Shown: piece after piece, positions 14,703 to 20,475 of the stretch
Numbering within the stretch: position 1 is the first letter of the stretch
Layout: each line of letters starts with the position of its first letter
DNA from: an uncultured Bacilli bacterium
GTDB lineage: Bacteria > Bacillota_I > Bacilli_A > RF39 > UBA660
Reading direction: 5' to 3'
Assembly: GCA_944331725.1 (NCBI GenBank)
Contig: CALVJE010000006.1
Location: 1 to 20,475, forward strand
Length of the DNA stretch: 20,475 bases
Notes under the pieces: model-generated
What the model was told of the DNA's origin: nothing
What the model saw: the letters and a program-made list of their open reading frames with translations, nothing else
Databases searched by the model: none
Position numbers and translations under genes: made by a program

Positions 14703-15548
14703 ATGAAGAAAAGCTTTAACCGTATTTATATAGAAATTACAAATAAATGTAACTTGTCTTGTTCCTTCTGTAAAAAATCAATAAGACCATTAAAAGAAAT
14801 GTCTGTAAGTGAATTTAAAAAAGTAATATCTAAAGTAAAAGACTATACTAATACTATCTGTCTTCACGTAAAAGGAGAACCACTACTACATTCTAATTTA
14901 AGTGAAATATTAAATATCTGTGATGACAATAATATAAATATAAGTCTAACTACTAATGGGACTTTATTAAAAGCCAAGATAAATGAATTAATTAAACACA
15001 AATCACTATCTAAAATACATATATCTTTAAATGCTGAAGCTGAAGTAAATAATTTGAATTATCTTAATGATATATTTAAAGCAACATCTCTTTTTCCACA
15101 AGATAAAATAATAATATATAGACTTTGGGCTCAAAAAGAAAATAAATTAGATGAAAAATCAACAAAAATAGTGGAAAAACTAAAAGAATATTATCATCTT
15201 TCCACAGAAACTGTTGAAAAAATCAAAAAAGAGAAAAATACAAAAATAGATATTAACAAATATGTGGATAAAGATAATCTTTTCAAGTGGCCAACTGTTT
15301 CTAATGATAAAACTAATGGTTTTTGTGAAGGTTTAAAAAGTCAAATAGCCATACTATCAAATGGTATAGTCACTCCTTGTTGTTTAGATGATGATGGTCT
15401 TATTAATTTAGGAAATATCCTTGAAGAAGAATTAAAAGACATACTAGAAAAAGAAAAAACTAAAAAAATAATAGAGGGATTTAGAGATAATAAATGTGTT
15501 GAAAAACTATGTCAGAGTTGCTATTATAAAGATAGATTTAAGAAATGA
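14703..15548 (+). CDS. Radical SAM/SPASM-type protein
   Basis: A 281-residue radical SAM enzyme of unknown substrate. The 4Fe-4S motif is C16-x3-C20-x2-C23 (NKCNLSCSFCK). SAM-binding landmarks follow: HVKGEPLLH (a GGE-like motif written KGE), then TTNGTLL. The C-terminal 80 residues carry a cysteine cluster (FCEGLKSQIAILSNGIVTPCC and CVEKLCQSC) typical of a SPASM or twitch auxiliary-cluster domain. Such proteins often modify peptides or act as anaerobic sulfatase-maturase-like enzymes. No precursor peptide is obvious here. The ATG lies 2 nt after the uvrB stop and lacks a strong RBS, implying coupling to uvrB. It ends in TGA, consistent with RF2 use. Confidence 0.85.
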   Translation: MKKSFNRIYIEITNKCNLSCSFCKKSIRPLKEMSVSEFKKVISKVKDYTNTICLHVKGEPLLHSNLSEILNICDDNNINISLTTNGTLLKAKINELIKHKSLSKIHISLNAEAEVNNLNYLNDIFKATSLFPQDKIIIYRLWAQKENKLDEKSTKIVEKLKEYYHLSTETVEKIKKEKNTKIDINKYVDKDNLFKWPTVSNDKTNGFCEGLKSQIAILSNGIVTPCCLDDDGLINLGNILEEELKDILEKEKTKKIIEGFRDNKCVEKLCQSCYYKDRFKK

Positions 15549-15639
15549 GCTTCAAAATTATATAATTATCAACATTAGTTATGCAAAAAATGAGAGTATA
15601 TAGAGATGCTAGAAGATTAAAATAATTTTAGAAAAACAC

Positions 15640-15668
15640 TTGACTAACATTATAGTTTGTGGTAATTT
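15640..15668 (+). promoter_or_regulatory. Promoter of secE-nusG transcript
   Basis: TTGACT (15640-15645), 17-nt spacer, TAATTT (15663-15668), start predicted near 15675. The rest of 15549-15727 holds no gene I can support; the ribosomal protein L33 gene often found before secE is absent. Confidence 0.65.
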
Positions 15669-15674
15669 ATGCTT

Positions 15675-15699
15675 AAGCACTGAGAAGTGTTTTTCTTTT
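15675..15699 (+). other. 5'-terminal hairpin of the secE leader
   Basis: AAGCACT (15675-15681), GAGA tetraloop, AGTGTTT (15686-15692): 7 bp with one G-T pair, followed by TTCTTTT. It would form at the very 5' end of the transcript. Its 3' arm also belongs to AAGTGTTTTTC (15685-15695), an exact complement of GAAAAACACTT (15631-15641), so read-through RNA from the radical SAM gene could form a different 11-bp stem that spans the promoter. Attenuator or 5' stabiliser. Confidence 0.4.
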
Positions 15700-15727
15700 A
15701 GAAAAAAATACAAAGGAAGATGTGTAT

Positions 15728-16024
15728 ATGGCAAAGAAAAAAGAAGAAACTAAAGAAATTAAAAAGGAATCTTTAAAAGAAGTATCTAAAAAAGAAAATA
15801 AAAAGACTTCTTCTAAAGAAAAAAAGAAAGAAAAAGTAAATATAATTACTAGAATAGGAAATTTTATTAGTGGTGTTAAAACTGAATTTAAAAGAGTAAA
15901 ATGGCCTTCAAGAAAAGAAATGGTTAAATATTCTATTGCAACTATTATCTTTATTATAGCGTGCTCTTTATTCTTCTATATAATTGATATCATTTTAGCA
16001 GCCCTACACTCATTAGGTAATTAG
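15728..16024 (+). CDS. secE: Preprotein translocase subunit SecE
   Basis: SecE is the small stabilising subunit of the SecYEG export channel. The 98-residue product has a Lys/Glu-rich cytoplasmic N-terminus of about 40 residues (longer than the short Bacillus form). It is followed by the conserved amphipathic stretch FISGVKTEFKRVKWPSRKEM and one membrane helix (about 69-93, IATIIFIIACSLFFYIIDII). ATG 15728 is 8 nt downstream of AAAGGAAG. An in-frame GTG 6 nt earlier is less well placed. It is followed closely by nusG, as in most bacteria. Confidence 0.95.
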   Translation: MAKKKEETKEIKKESLKEVSKKENKKTSSKEKKKEKVNIITRIGNFISGVKTEFKRVKWPSRKEMVKYSIATIIFIIACSLFFYIIDIILAALHSLGN

Positions 16025-16037
16025 AAAGGAAATGGTT

Positions 16038-16571
16038 ATGGAAAAACAATGGTATGTCGTTAATACTTATTCAGGACACGAAAAGAAAGTTCAAGAAAAA
16101 CTTCTAATGCGTGCTGAATCAATGAATATGCAAGATTATATTTTTAGAGTAATTGTTCCAGAACAAGAAGAAACTGAAATAAAAGATGGAGTAAAGAAAA
16201 CTAAATTAAAAAAACTATTCCCAGGTTATATCTTAGTTGAAATGATAATGACTGATGAAGCTTGGTATATAGTTCGTAATACTCCAGGTGTTACAGGATT
16301 CATTGGTTCAAGTGGTAAAGGTGCTAAACCAACTCCATTACAACCTAGTGAAGTAGATCATATTCTAAGAAATATGGGTATTAGTAGAATTGATGTTGAT
16401 AAAGAACTACAAAAAGGTACAAAAGTAAAAATCATTGGTGGACCATTCACAGGAATGTTTGGAACTATTGAAGAAGTTGATGCTGCTAATGAAAAAATTG
16501 AACTTAATGTTGACTTGTTTGGACAAGAAACACAAGTAGAAGTAGATTTAACTCAAATAGAAAAAGCATAA
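16038..16571 (+). CDS. nusG: Transcription elongation/antitermination factor NusG
   Basis: NusG binds RNA polymerase and links it to the ribosome or Rho. The 177-residue protein has the NGN domain from the start (QWYVVNTYSGHEKKVQEKLL, then FPGYILVEMIMTDEAWYIVRNTPGV with the FIGSSG loop). The C-terminal KOW domain begins near 124 (KVKIIGGPFTGMFGTIEEV). Start at ATG 16038 gives a 7-nt gap from AGGA; the ATG at 16032 in the same frame is only 1 nt from it. It is read in tandem with secE. It is separated from rplK by 180 nt with a new promoter and leader. Confidence 0.97.
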   Translation: MEKQWYVVNTYSGHEKKVQEKLLMRAESMNMQDYIFRVIVPEQEETEIKDGVKKTKLKKLFPGYILVEMIMTDEAWYIVRNTPGVTGFIGSSGKGAKPTPLQPSEVDHILRNMGISRIDVDKELQKGTKVKIIGGPFTGMFGTIEEVDAANEKIELNVDLFGQETQVEVDLTQIEKA

Positions 16572-16576
16572 AATGC

Positions 16577-16605
16577 TTGTCAAATAACAAAAACTATGTT
16601 ATTAT
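16577..16605 (+). promoter_or_regulatory. Promoter upstream of rplK
   Basis: TTGTCA (16577-16582), 17-nt spacer, TATTAT (16600-16605) with extended TG at 16597-16598. It lies just after the nusG stop. Start predicted near 16612, giving an rplK leader of about 140 nt that includes the L1-like site. A hairpin ATATTAAT/ATTAATAT (16615-16639) follows the start. Confidence 0.7.
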
Positions 16606-16640
16606 TTAGGGGCTATATTAATTTTATATAGATTAATATT

Positions 16641-16719
16641 AGTGGGAAGCAAAAAGTGCAATATAATGTTAGGATTAAAAAATCTTGACATTGAAAATTG
16701 AAATGCTATTATAACCACT
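16641..16719 (+). promoter_or_regulatory. L1-protein-binding-like leader element before rplK
   Basis: AGTGG (16641-16645) can pair with CCACT (16715-16719). The 5' strand reads GTGGGAAG and the 3' strand ATAACCAC, the same layout as the L1 site in 23S rRNA (GGUGGGAGG ... AUACCACC). Inside are CAAT/ATTG (16659-16662 with 16697-16700) and a 12-bp hairpin, AATGTTAGGATT with AATCTTGACATT (16665-16692). L1 is known to repress the rplKA operon by binding such an mRNA copy of its rRNA site. That it does so here is inference from this match. Confidence 0.6.
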
Positions 16720-16751
16720 CGCGAAAACGAGTAAGAAAGGATGTGTTTTTC

Positions 16752-17189
16752 GTGGCAAAGAAAAAAGAAGTTGTAAAACAAATAAAGTTACAAATACCTG
16801 CAGGTAAAGCTACTCCTGCTCCACCAGTAGGAACAGTTTTAGGACCAGCTGGAATTAACTTACAAGAGTTTTGTACAAAATATAATGATGCAACAAGAGA
16901 TAAAATGGGAGATATCTTACCAGTTGAGATTTCTGTTTATGATGATAGAAGTTTTGACTTTGTAATTAAAACTCCACCAGCAGCTTTCTTAATTAAGAAA
17001 TATGCTAAGATTTCTAAAGGTTCAACAAAAGGTAAGAACGAAACAGTTGCAACTTTATCTGATAAAGACTTAACTGAAATAGCTGAAATTAAGTTACCAG
17101 ATTTAAATTGTTATACTGTTGAAGAAGCTAAGAAAATCGTTGCTGGTACTGCCCAAAATATGGGTGTTGCTATAGAAGAAAATAAATAA
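16752..17189 (+). CDS. rplK: 50S ribosomal protein L11
   Basis: L11 forms part of the GTPase-associated centre of the large subunit, next to the stalk base. The 145-residue sequence is canonical: KQIKLQIPAGKATPAPPVGT, the hinge, then the RNA-binding C-terminal domain (IKTPPAAFLIKK, AGTAQNMGV). The start is a GTG at 16752, because family members begin M-A-K-K at this point and AAAGGA lies about 11 nt upstream. The frame is open further upstream to 16698, but that part would run through the leader hairpin and does not look like L11. It forms a unit with rplA downstream. Confidence 0.96.
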   Translation: MAKKKEVVKQIKLQIPAGKATPAPPVGTVLGPAGINLQEFCTKYNDATRDKMGDILPVEISVYDDRSFDFVIKTPPAAFLIKKYAKISKGSTKGKNETVATLSDKDLTEIAEIKLPDLNCYTVEEAKKIVAGTAQNMGVAIEENK

Positions 17190-17198
17190 TTAACTTAA

Positions 17199-17259
17199 CA
17201 TATAGGTTATACCTATGTGGGAGGATGTAACACTAATTGCTTACCCGAATAACCACATA
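17199..17259 (+). promoter_or_regulatory. L1-binding leader element before rplA
   Basis: TATGTGG (17214-17220) pairs exactly with CCACATA (17253-17259). The stem opens into GTGGGAGG on one side and ACCCGAATAACCAC on the other, closely matching the L1 site of 23S rRNA, with a short inner stem GTAA/TTAC (17227-17230 with 17241-17244). The element abuts the rplA Shine-Dalgarno (GGAGG 17261-17265), so L1 binding would block initiation. CATATAGGT (17199-17207) can instead pair with ACCTATGTG (17211-17219), giving a competing hairpin that would free the site. Confidence 0.75.
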
Positions 17260-17272
17260 AGGAGGAAGAAAA

Positions 17273-17971
17273 ATGAAAAATAGAAGTAAAAAATACAAAG
17301 ATGCTGCAACTAAAGTAGAAAAGAATAAATTATATACTAAAGAAGAAGCAGTAAAATTAGTTAAAGAAACAAGTATTACTAAATTTGATTCTTCAATTGA
17401 AATAGCTATGAACCTAAATGTTGATCCTAAAAAAGCTGATCAACAATTAAGAGGTGCTATCGTTCTACCAAAAGGAACTGGTAAAACAAATCGTATCTTA
17501 GTAATAGCTAAAGGAGACAATGCTAAAGCTGCTCAAGAAGCAGGAGCAGACTATGTTGGAGATCAAGATTACTTAGATAAAATAGCTAATGAAAACTGGT
17601 TTGAATTTGATACTATGATTGCAACTCCAGATATGATGCCTTTACTAGGTAAATTAGGACGTGTTTTAGGACCTAAAGGTTTAATGCCAAACCCTAAGAC
17701 AGGAACAGTTACTACAGATGTTGCAAAAGCAGTAACTGATGCTAAAGCAGGACGTGTTGAATATCGTACTGATAGCTTTGGTAATATTCATTCTTTAATT
17801 GGTAAAGCATCATTTACTGAAGAAGACCTATTAGATAATATTAATGCCTTTGTAGCACAAATTATGAAAATTAAACCTGCTACAGTAAAAGGTGATTATA
17901 TTAAAAACATATCTATTTCATCAACTATGGGTCCTGGAATTAAAATTCAAATTAATTCTTTTGACAAATAG
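17273..17971 (+). CDS. rplA: 50S ribosomal protein L1
   Basis: L1 forms the mobile L1 stalk that guides deacylated tRNA out of the E site, and represses its own operon. The 232-residue protein is full length, with the family landmarks [33 protein letters not shown], the central [19 protein letters not shown] and the C-terminal [19 protein letters not shown] lies 6 nt or so before the ATG and next to the L1-like mRNA element. Its last codons contain the -35 of the rplJL promoter, so coding and regulatory information overlap. Confidence 0.97.
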   Translation: MKNRSKKYKDAATKVEKNKLYTKEEAVKLVKETSITKFDSSIEIAMNLNVDPKKADQQLRGAIVLPKGTGKTNRILVIAKGDNAKAAQEAGADYVGDQDYLDKIANENWFEFDTMIATPDMMPLLGKLGRVLGPKGLMPNPKTGTVTTDVAKAVTDAKAGRVEYRTDSFGNIHSLIGKASFTEEDLLDNINAFVAQIMKIKPATVKGDYIKNISISSTMGPGIKIQINSFDK

Positions 17972-17989
17972 TAGATTATAGAATATAAT
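17961..17989 (+). promoter_or_regulatory. Consensus promoter for rplJ-rplL embedded in the end of rplA
   Basis: TTGACA (17961-17966), a 17-nt spacer and TATAAT (17984-17989): an exact match to the sigma-70/sigma-A consensus. The -35 lies in the final codons of rplA and the spacer contains its stop codon. The start is expected near 17996, just ahead of the L10 leader. Confidence 0.9.
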
Positions 17990-18008
17990 AATTATGCAAA
18001 TTAATTAA

Positions 18009-18107
18009 TCAGTGCCAAAGACAGTAGGTAAAAACGTAAATCCTACCGAGGACTATCTTTATAAATAAAAGTTCTTGGGGGATATCTCTAGAACTTTTTT
18101 GCACTGA
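18009..18107 (+). ncRNA. Ribosomal protein L10 leader (rplJ-rplL)
   Basis: The hallmark sequence AGTGCCAAAGACAGTAGGT, then TCCTACCGAGG, identifies the L10 leader found in Firmicutes and other bacteria. It is bound by the L10-L7/L12 complex to limit stalk protein synthesis. TCAGTGC (18009-18015) pairs with GCACTGA (18101-18107) at the base, AGTAGGT pairs with the later TCCTACC, and a terminator stem lies within. Confidence 0.95.
18068..18100 (+). terminator. Attenuator terminator in the L10 leader
   Basis: AAAGTTCT (18068-18075) pairs with AGAACTTT (18090-18097), extended by GGGG/TCTC-type pairs (18077-18080 with 18085-18088) to a 4-nt loop, followed by T residues to 18100. This gives L10-dependent early termination upstream of rplJ. 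Confidence 0.88.
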
Positions 18108-18128
18108 CAAAAGATAGGAGGAAAGAAA

Positions 18129-18623
18129 ATGGCTAATCAAAAAATCTTAGCTAAGAAGCAAGAAGTAATTGATGAAATCAAAGATAAAGCAACTAACAGT
18201 TCAAGCTTTGTTCTATTTGATTATCGTGGTCTAACTGATGCTGAAATTAAAGAGTTAAGACGTGCTTTAAGAGAAGCTGATGCTAATTACAAAGTATATA
18301 AAAATACTTTAATGGCTAGAGCTTTCAAAGACTTAAACATTGATTTAAGTGAAGCTTTAGAAGGACCTAGTGCTTTTGCTTATAGTACTGATCAAATAGC
18401 TCCAATCAAAGTATTATCAGACTTTGCAAAAGATCACGAAGCATTAGTTTTAAAGGTTGGTTATGTTGATGGTGAAGTAGCAGACAATGCTAAACTTGCT
18501 GAATATGCAAAGATCCCATCAAGAGATGGCTTACTTACTATGCTTGCAGGTGGTATGATAGGACTTGTTCGCGACCTATCTATCTGCTTAAATTTATATA
18601 GTGAACAAAAAGAAGAAAATTAA
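18129..18623 (+). CDS. rplJ: 50S ribosomal protein L10
   Basis: L10 anchors the L7/L12 dimers to the ribosome and is the repressor that reads its own leader. The 164-residue product is of normal length, with the conserved N-terminal domain (SSFVLFDYRGLTDAEIKELR, YKVYKNTLMARAF, GPSAFAY) and a C-terminal helix (LVRDLSICLNLYSEQKEE) that binds L7/L12 dimers. AGGAGG lies 8 nt before the ATG. rplL follows after 19 nt. Confidence 0.97.
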   Translation: MANQKILAKKQEVIDEIKDKATNSSSFVLFDYRGLTDAEIKELRRALREADANYKVYKNTLMARAFKDLNIDLSEALEGPSAFAYSTDQIAPIKVLSDFAKDHEALVLKVGYVDGEVADNAKLAEYAKIPSRDGLLTMLAGGMIGLVRDLSICLNLYSEQKEEN

Positions 18624-18642
18624 AATATAGGAGGAAAATAAA

Positions 18643-19014
18643 ATGGCAAAATTAACAAAAGAAGAATTTATTAGCTCATTAAAAGAAATGAATCTTTTAG
18701 AAATTAAAGAATTAGTAGATGCAATGAAAGAAGAATTTGGTGTAGATCCATCAGCAGTTGCAGTAGCTGCTCCAGGAGCTGCTGCTCAAGAAGATGCTGC
18801 TCCATCTACAGTTACAGTATCAATTTCTGATGCTGGAGCTGCTAAAGTTGCAGTTATCAAAGTAGTTCGTGAAATTACAGGACTAGGATTAAAAGAATCT
18901 AAAGATTTAGTTGACAATGCTGGTTCTCCAATTAAAGAAAACATTTCTGTTGAAGAAGCTAATGAAATTAAAGCAAAATTAGAAGAAGCTGGTGCTACAG
19001 TAGAAGTTAAGTAA
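18643..19014 (+). CDS. rplL: 50S ribosomal protein L7/L12
   Basis: The multicopy stalk protein that recruits translation factors. 123 residues: an N-terminal dimerisation and L10-binding helix pair ([19 protein letters not shown]), an Ala-rich hinge ([12 protein letters not shown]), and the globular factor-binding domain ([20 protein letters not shown]). AGGAGG lies 8 nt upstream. The stop codon lies inside the loop of the operon terminator, so the 3' untranslated region is almost nil. Confidence 0.98.
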   Translation: MAKLTKEEFISSLKEMNLLEIKELVDAMKEEFGVDPSAVAVAAPGAAAQEDAAPSTVTVSISDAGAAKVAVIKVVREITGLGLKESKDLVDNAGSPIKENISVEEANEIKAKLEEAGATVEVK

Positions 19015-19029
19015 TTAGCTTCTTTTTTT
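19003..19029 (+). terminator. Terminator overlapping the rplL stop codon
   Basis: GAAGTTAA (19003-19010), GTAA tetraloop, TTAGCTTC (19015-19022), 8 bp with one G-T pair, then seven T residues. The rplL TAA (19012-19014) is the last three bases of the loop. Confidence 0.9.
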
Positions 19030-19145
19030 ATGCAATTTTTGTCCGAACTAAATATGGAACACTTTATGATTTAAATCCAATTATAAATAATGCTCAATAA
19101 TTAAGAAAAACTTGTTATTAAAAACTTTTCTTTTCTTTTAAAATG

Positions 19146-19154
19146 TGCTAATAT
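19146..19154 (+). promoter_or_regulatory. Extended -10 promoter for the 19182 gene
   Basis: TG-C-TAATAT, with no clear -35 (TTTCTT-like). The start would fall near 19161, just before AAAGGAGG. The rest of 19030-19145 is AT-rich with nothing recognised. Confidence 0.45.
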
Positions 19155-19181
19155 AAGACACATTAGAAAGGAGGACCAGCA

Positions 19182-20126
19182 ATGGCAATGAATAATTTGA
19201 GGATTAATAAAATAAAACTTGAATATTTACTTAAAAATATAAAGCCTGTAGAGCAGATTAAAGATAAACAGGAGATAACAGTAGATATTGATGAATTAAC
19301 AATAGATGAAAAATATAAACCATACATAAAAGAGTTTATTAAAAAGACTAGTGCTAACTTTAATTTTAGAAATCCAAATGAAAAATTAAAGACATTAACT
19401 ATTAAACAAAGAACAATATTGCAAACTTTACTATTTCCAACTAGTGAAGCAAGTTATGATATTTTTAACAATAAAATTTATGTAGGAAAAAATATAGATG
19501 ATTCCATATATCACGAACTATTTCATGCATTTACTAGTTATAAGAAAAATGCTTTATCAACAGTTTCTGGCTTTAATTATACAAATATACATGCTAATAT
19601 TGCGAGAAGATTAAATGAAGGATATACAGATTTATTAACGAATCGCTATTTTGATATTGATGTCGCTTATATGATAGAAGCAAATATTGCTAGGAAAACG
19701 GAGCTAATATTAGGAGAAAAAAATATGCAAAATTTCTATGCTTCTAATAATTTGTATGCAATAATTAAATTCTTATCAAAGTTTTCATCTGAAGAAGAGG
19801 CACTTACTTTCATTAATTCTGTGGATAAACTAGGTATATATAGAAATAATATAAAAAAATCTATACAAATTATGAATATATTATCAAATTATTTAGTTGA
19901 TGTTTATGTGAATGTTTTGGTTGAATTCTATTCACGGGGGAAGTTCGATAAAGAAGATATTAATATTTCCTTCTCAATATTTAAAGAAGAATTTACTAAA
20001 TATGCATTTTATAATGATGATATTGAAAAAGAATATTTAAGAAGTTCTGACTACCTTGATATAACTTCTAAACTGTCAAATGACAATTTTGAAAAAGAAC
20101 TTCGAAAAAAAGTGTTGACGAAATAA
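19182..20126 (+). CDS. Putative zincin metalloprotease-like protein, cytoplasmic
   Basis: A 314-residue protein that I can place only by motif. HELFH (111-115) fits the HExxH zinc motif, and NEGYTD (145-150), 30 residues later, supplies the Glu (E146) expected as third ligand in gluzincin-type enzymes. Residues 93-108 (YDIFNNKIYVGKNIDDSI) form the edge-strand region usual before the active-site helix. No signal peptide or membrane helix is seen, so it should act inside the cell. Residues 170-300 are helical. AAAGGAGG lies 6 nt before the ATG. It stands alone between its own promoter and the next promoter, wedged between rplL and the methyltransferase where many Firmicutes have no gene. Substrate unknown. 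Confidence 0.7.
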   Translation: MAMNNLRINKIKLEYLLKNIKPVEQIKDKQEITVDIDELTIDEKYKPYIKEFIKKTSANFNFRNPNEKLKTLTIKQRTILQTLLFPTSEASYDIFNNKIYVGKNIDDSIYHELFHAFTSYKKNALSTVSGFNYTNIHANIARRLNEGYTDLLTNRYFDIDVAYMIEANIARKTELILGEKNMQNFYASNNLYAIIKFLSKFSSEEEALTFINSVDKLGIYRNNIKKSIQIMNILSNYLVDVYVNVLVEFYSRGKFDKEDINISFSIFKEEFTKYAFYNDDIEKEYLRSSDYLDITSKLSNDNFEKELRKKVLTK

Positions 20127-20143
20127 AAAAAATAGTGTATTAT
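20115..20143 (+). promoter_or_regulatory. Promoter upstream of the methyltransferase/rpo region
   Basis: TTGACG (20115-20120), 17-nt spacer, TATTAT (20138-20143). The -35 lies in the final codons of the zincin gene. TAGTGT (20133-20138) and ACACTA (20145-20150) form an inverted repeat around the -10, a possible operator. Start predicted near 20150. Confidence 0.65.
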
Positions 20144-20153
20144 AACACTACGA

Positions 20154-20206
20154 AAGGAGACAAACTATATACTTTTGTATAATGGGTTGTCTCTTTCTTT
20201 GTTTTT
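20154..20206 (+). terminator. Attenuator-like hairpin in the methyltransferase leader
   Basis: GAGACAA (20157-20163) pairs with TTGTCTC (20187-20193), extended outward by G-T and A-T pairs and inward by TATAC/GTATA (20068+100 numbering: 20168-20172 with 20177-20181) around a TTTT loop. A T-rich tail TTTCTTTGTTTTT (20194-20206) follows. It begins a few bases after the predicted transcription start, so it may be a leader attenuator, or the terminator of the zincin gene. Confidence 0.6.
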
Positions 20207-20218
20207 GAGGTGATGTTA

Positions 20219-20475
20219 ATGAGTCATTATTTTGAAAATGACCAGAATCTCCCTAGTAATTTAAAAAAAACTACAACAACAATCTTTGATCAAAACTTTA
20301 TTTTCTATACGGATAATGGCGTCTTCGCTAAACACGGTCTTGACTATGGTAGTAGATTACTTTTAGAGTCACTGCCTTATGATGATTTAAAAGGACCGGT
20401 ACTAGATGTTGGTTGTGGCTATGGGGTGCTAGGCATTATTGTTAATAAAAAGACTAATTTAGATGTAGATATGAT
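20219..20475 (+). CDS. ybxB: Class I SAM methyltransferase, RsmC/YbxB-like (truncated by window end)
   Basis: Only the first 85 codons are present. The N-terminus shows [13 protein letters not shown], then the RsmC-like [20 protein letters not shown], and the SAM-binding motif [14 protein letters not shown]. This family methylates a guanine of 16S rRNA in Gram-negative bacteria. In Bacillus the YbxB member sits between rplL and rpoB, as the position here suggests, so rpoB probably follows beyond the window. The start has GAGGTGA about 6 nt upstream of ATG 20219. The exact substrate in this organism is unproven. Confidence 0.85.
   Translation, partial: MSHYFENDQNLPSNLKKTTTTIFDQNFIFYTDNGVFAKHGLDYGSRLLLESLPYDDLKGPVLDVGCGYGVLGIIVNKKTNLDVDM

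Noticed and set aside
15581..15625. Fourteen-codon ORF (MQKMRVYRDARRLK) between the radical SAM gene and secE
   Set aside because: There is no ribosome binding site, it is too short to judge, and it bears no resemblance to L33.
16685..16712. TTGACA-16-TG-C-TATTAT promoter just before rplK
   Set aside because: It is a good match to consensus, but its -35 lies within a 12-bp leader hairpin and its -10 next to the L1-like CCACT strand. The promoter at 16577-16605 explains the leader better. It remains possible as a second start.
1..20475. CRISPR arrays, tRNA or rRNA genes, complete insertion sequences
   Set aside because: No regularly spaced repeats, no cloverleaf-like or rRNA sequence, and no transposase or terminal repeats were seen by reading; a tRNAscan and IS search would settle it.

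Overview
This AT-rich window looks like the chromosome of a low-GC Gram-positive bacterium of the Bacilli / Erysipelotrichia / RF39-like type, most likely an uncultured gut lineage. That placement is inferred from gene content and order: secE-nusG-rplK-rplA-rplJ-rplL, an RsmC/YbxB-type methyltransferase after rplL, ftsEX with a secreted murein hydrolase, csaA, and paired yitT genes. A complete release factor 2 gene with an SPF anticodon motif, together with real TGA stops, indicates the standard bacterial code rather than the Mycoplasma code. Shine-Dalgarno sites and TTGACA/TATAAT promoters are easy to see. No tRNA, rRNA, CRISPR array or complete insertion sequence was found.

Left part (1-8593): a leftward CoaB-like gene whose 3' end is abnormal at the window edge; a divergent LysR regulator with a perfect dyad between them; an unrecognised 210-residue protein; prfB with its programmed +1 frameshift; two tandem YitT membrane proteins and a terminator; then ftsE-ftsX-M23 peptidase (a cell-wall hydrolase and its ABC-type activator) and csaA, ending in a terminator.

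Middle (8594-12670): the least familiar region. A strong promoter starts a short structured leader of about 145 nt. It carries a 35-codon ORF and ends in an intrinsic terminator directly in front of four tightly packed genes of unknown function (464, 66, 615 and 97 residues). One is a small helix-turn-helix-like protein, and two have mTERF-like helical repeats in part. The cluster has its own end terminator.

Right part (12671-20475): uvrB coupled to a radical SAM/SPASM protein, then the secE-nusG and ribosomal stalk cluster. The control elements here are unusually legible: a secE promoter with a 5' hairpin, 23S-rRNA-like L1 sites in front of both rplK and rplA, a consensus promoter inside the 3' end of rplA, a classical L10 leader with an attenuator in front of rplJ-rplL, and a terminator wrapped around the rplL stop codon. 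A lone zincin-like putative metalloprotease follows. The window ends in a truncated methyltransferase gene that has its own promoter and an attenuator-like hairpin, probably leading into rpoB-rpoC outside the window.

The most interesting items are the leader RNA and four-gene unknown cluster at 8.7-12.7 kb, the twin L1 sites, the hairpin ahead of the probable rpoBC transcription unit, and the chimeric CoaB end.
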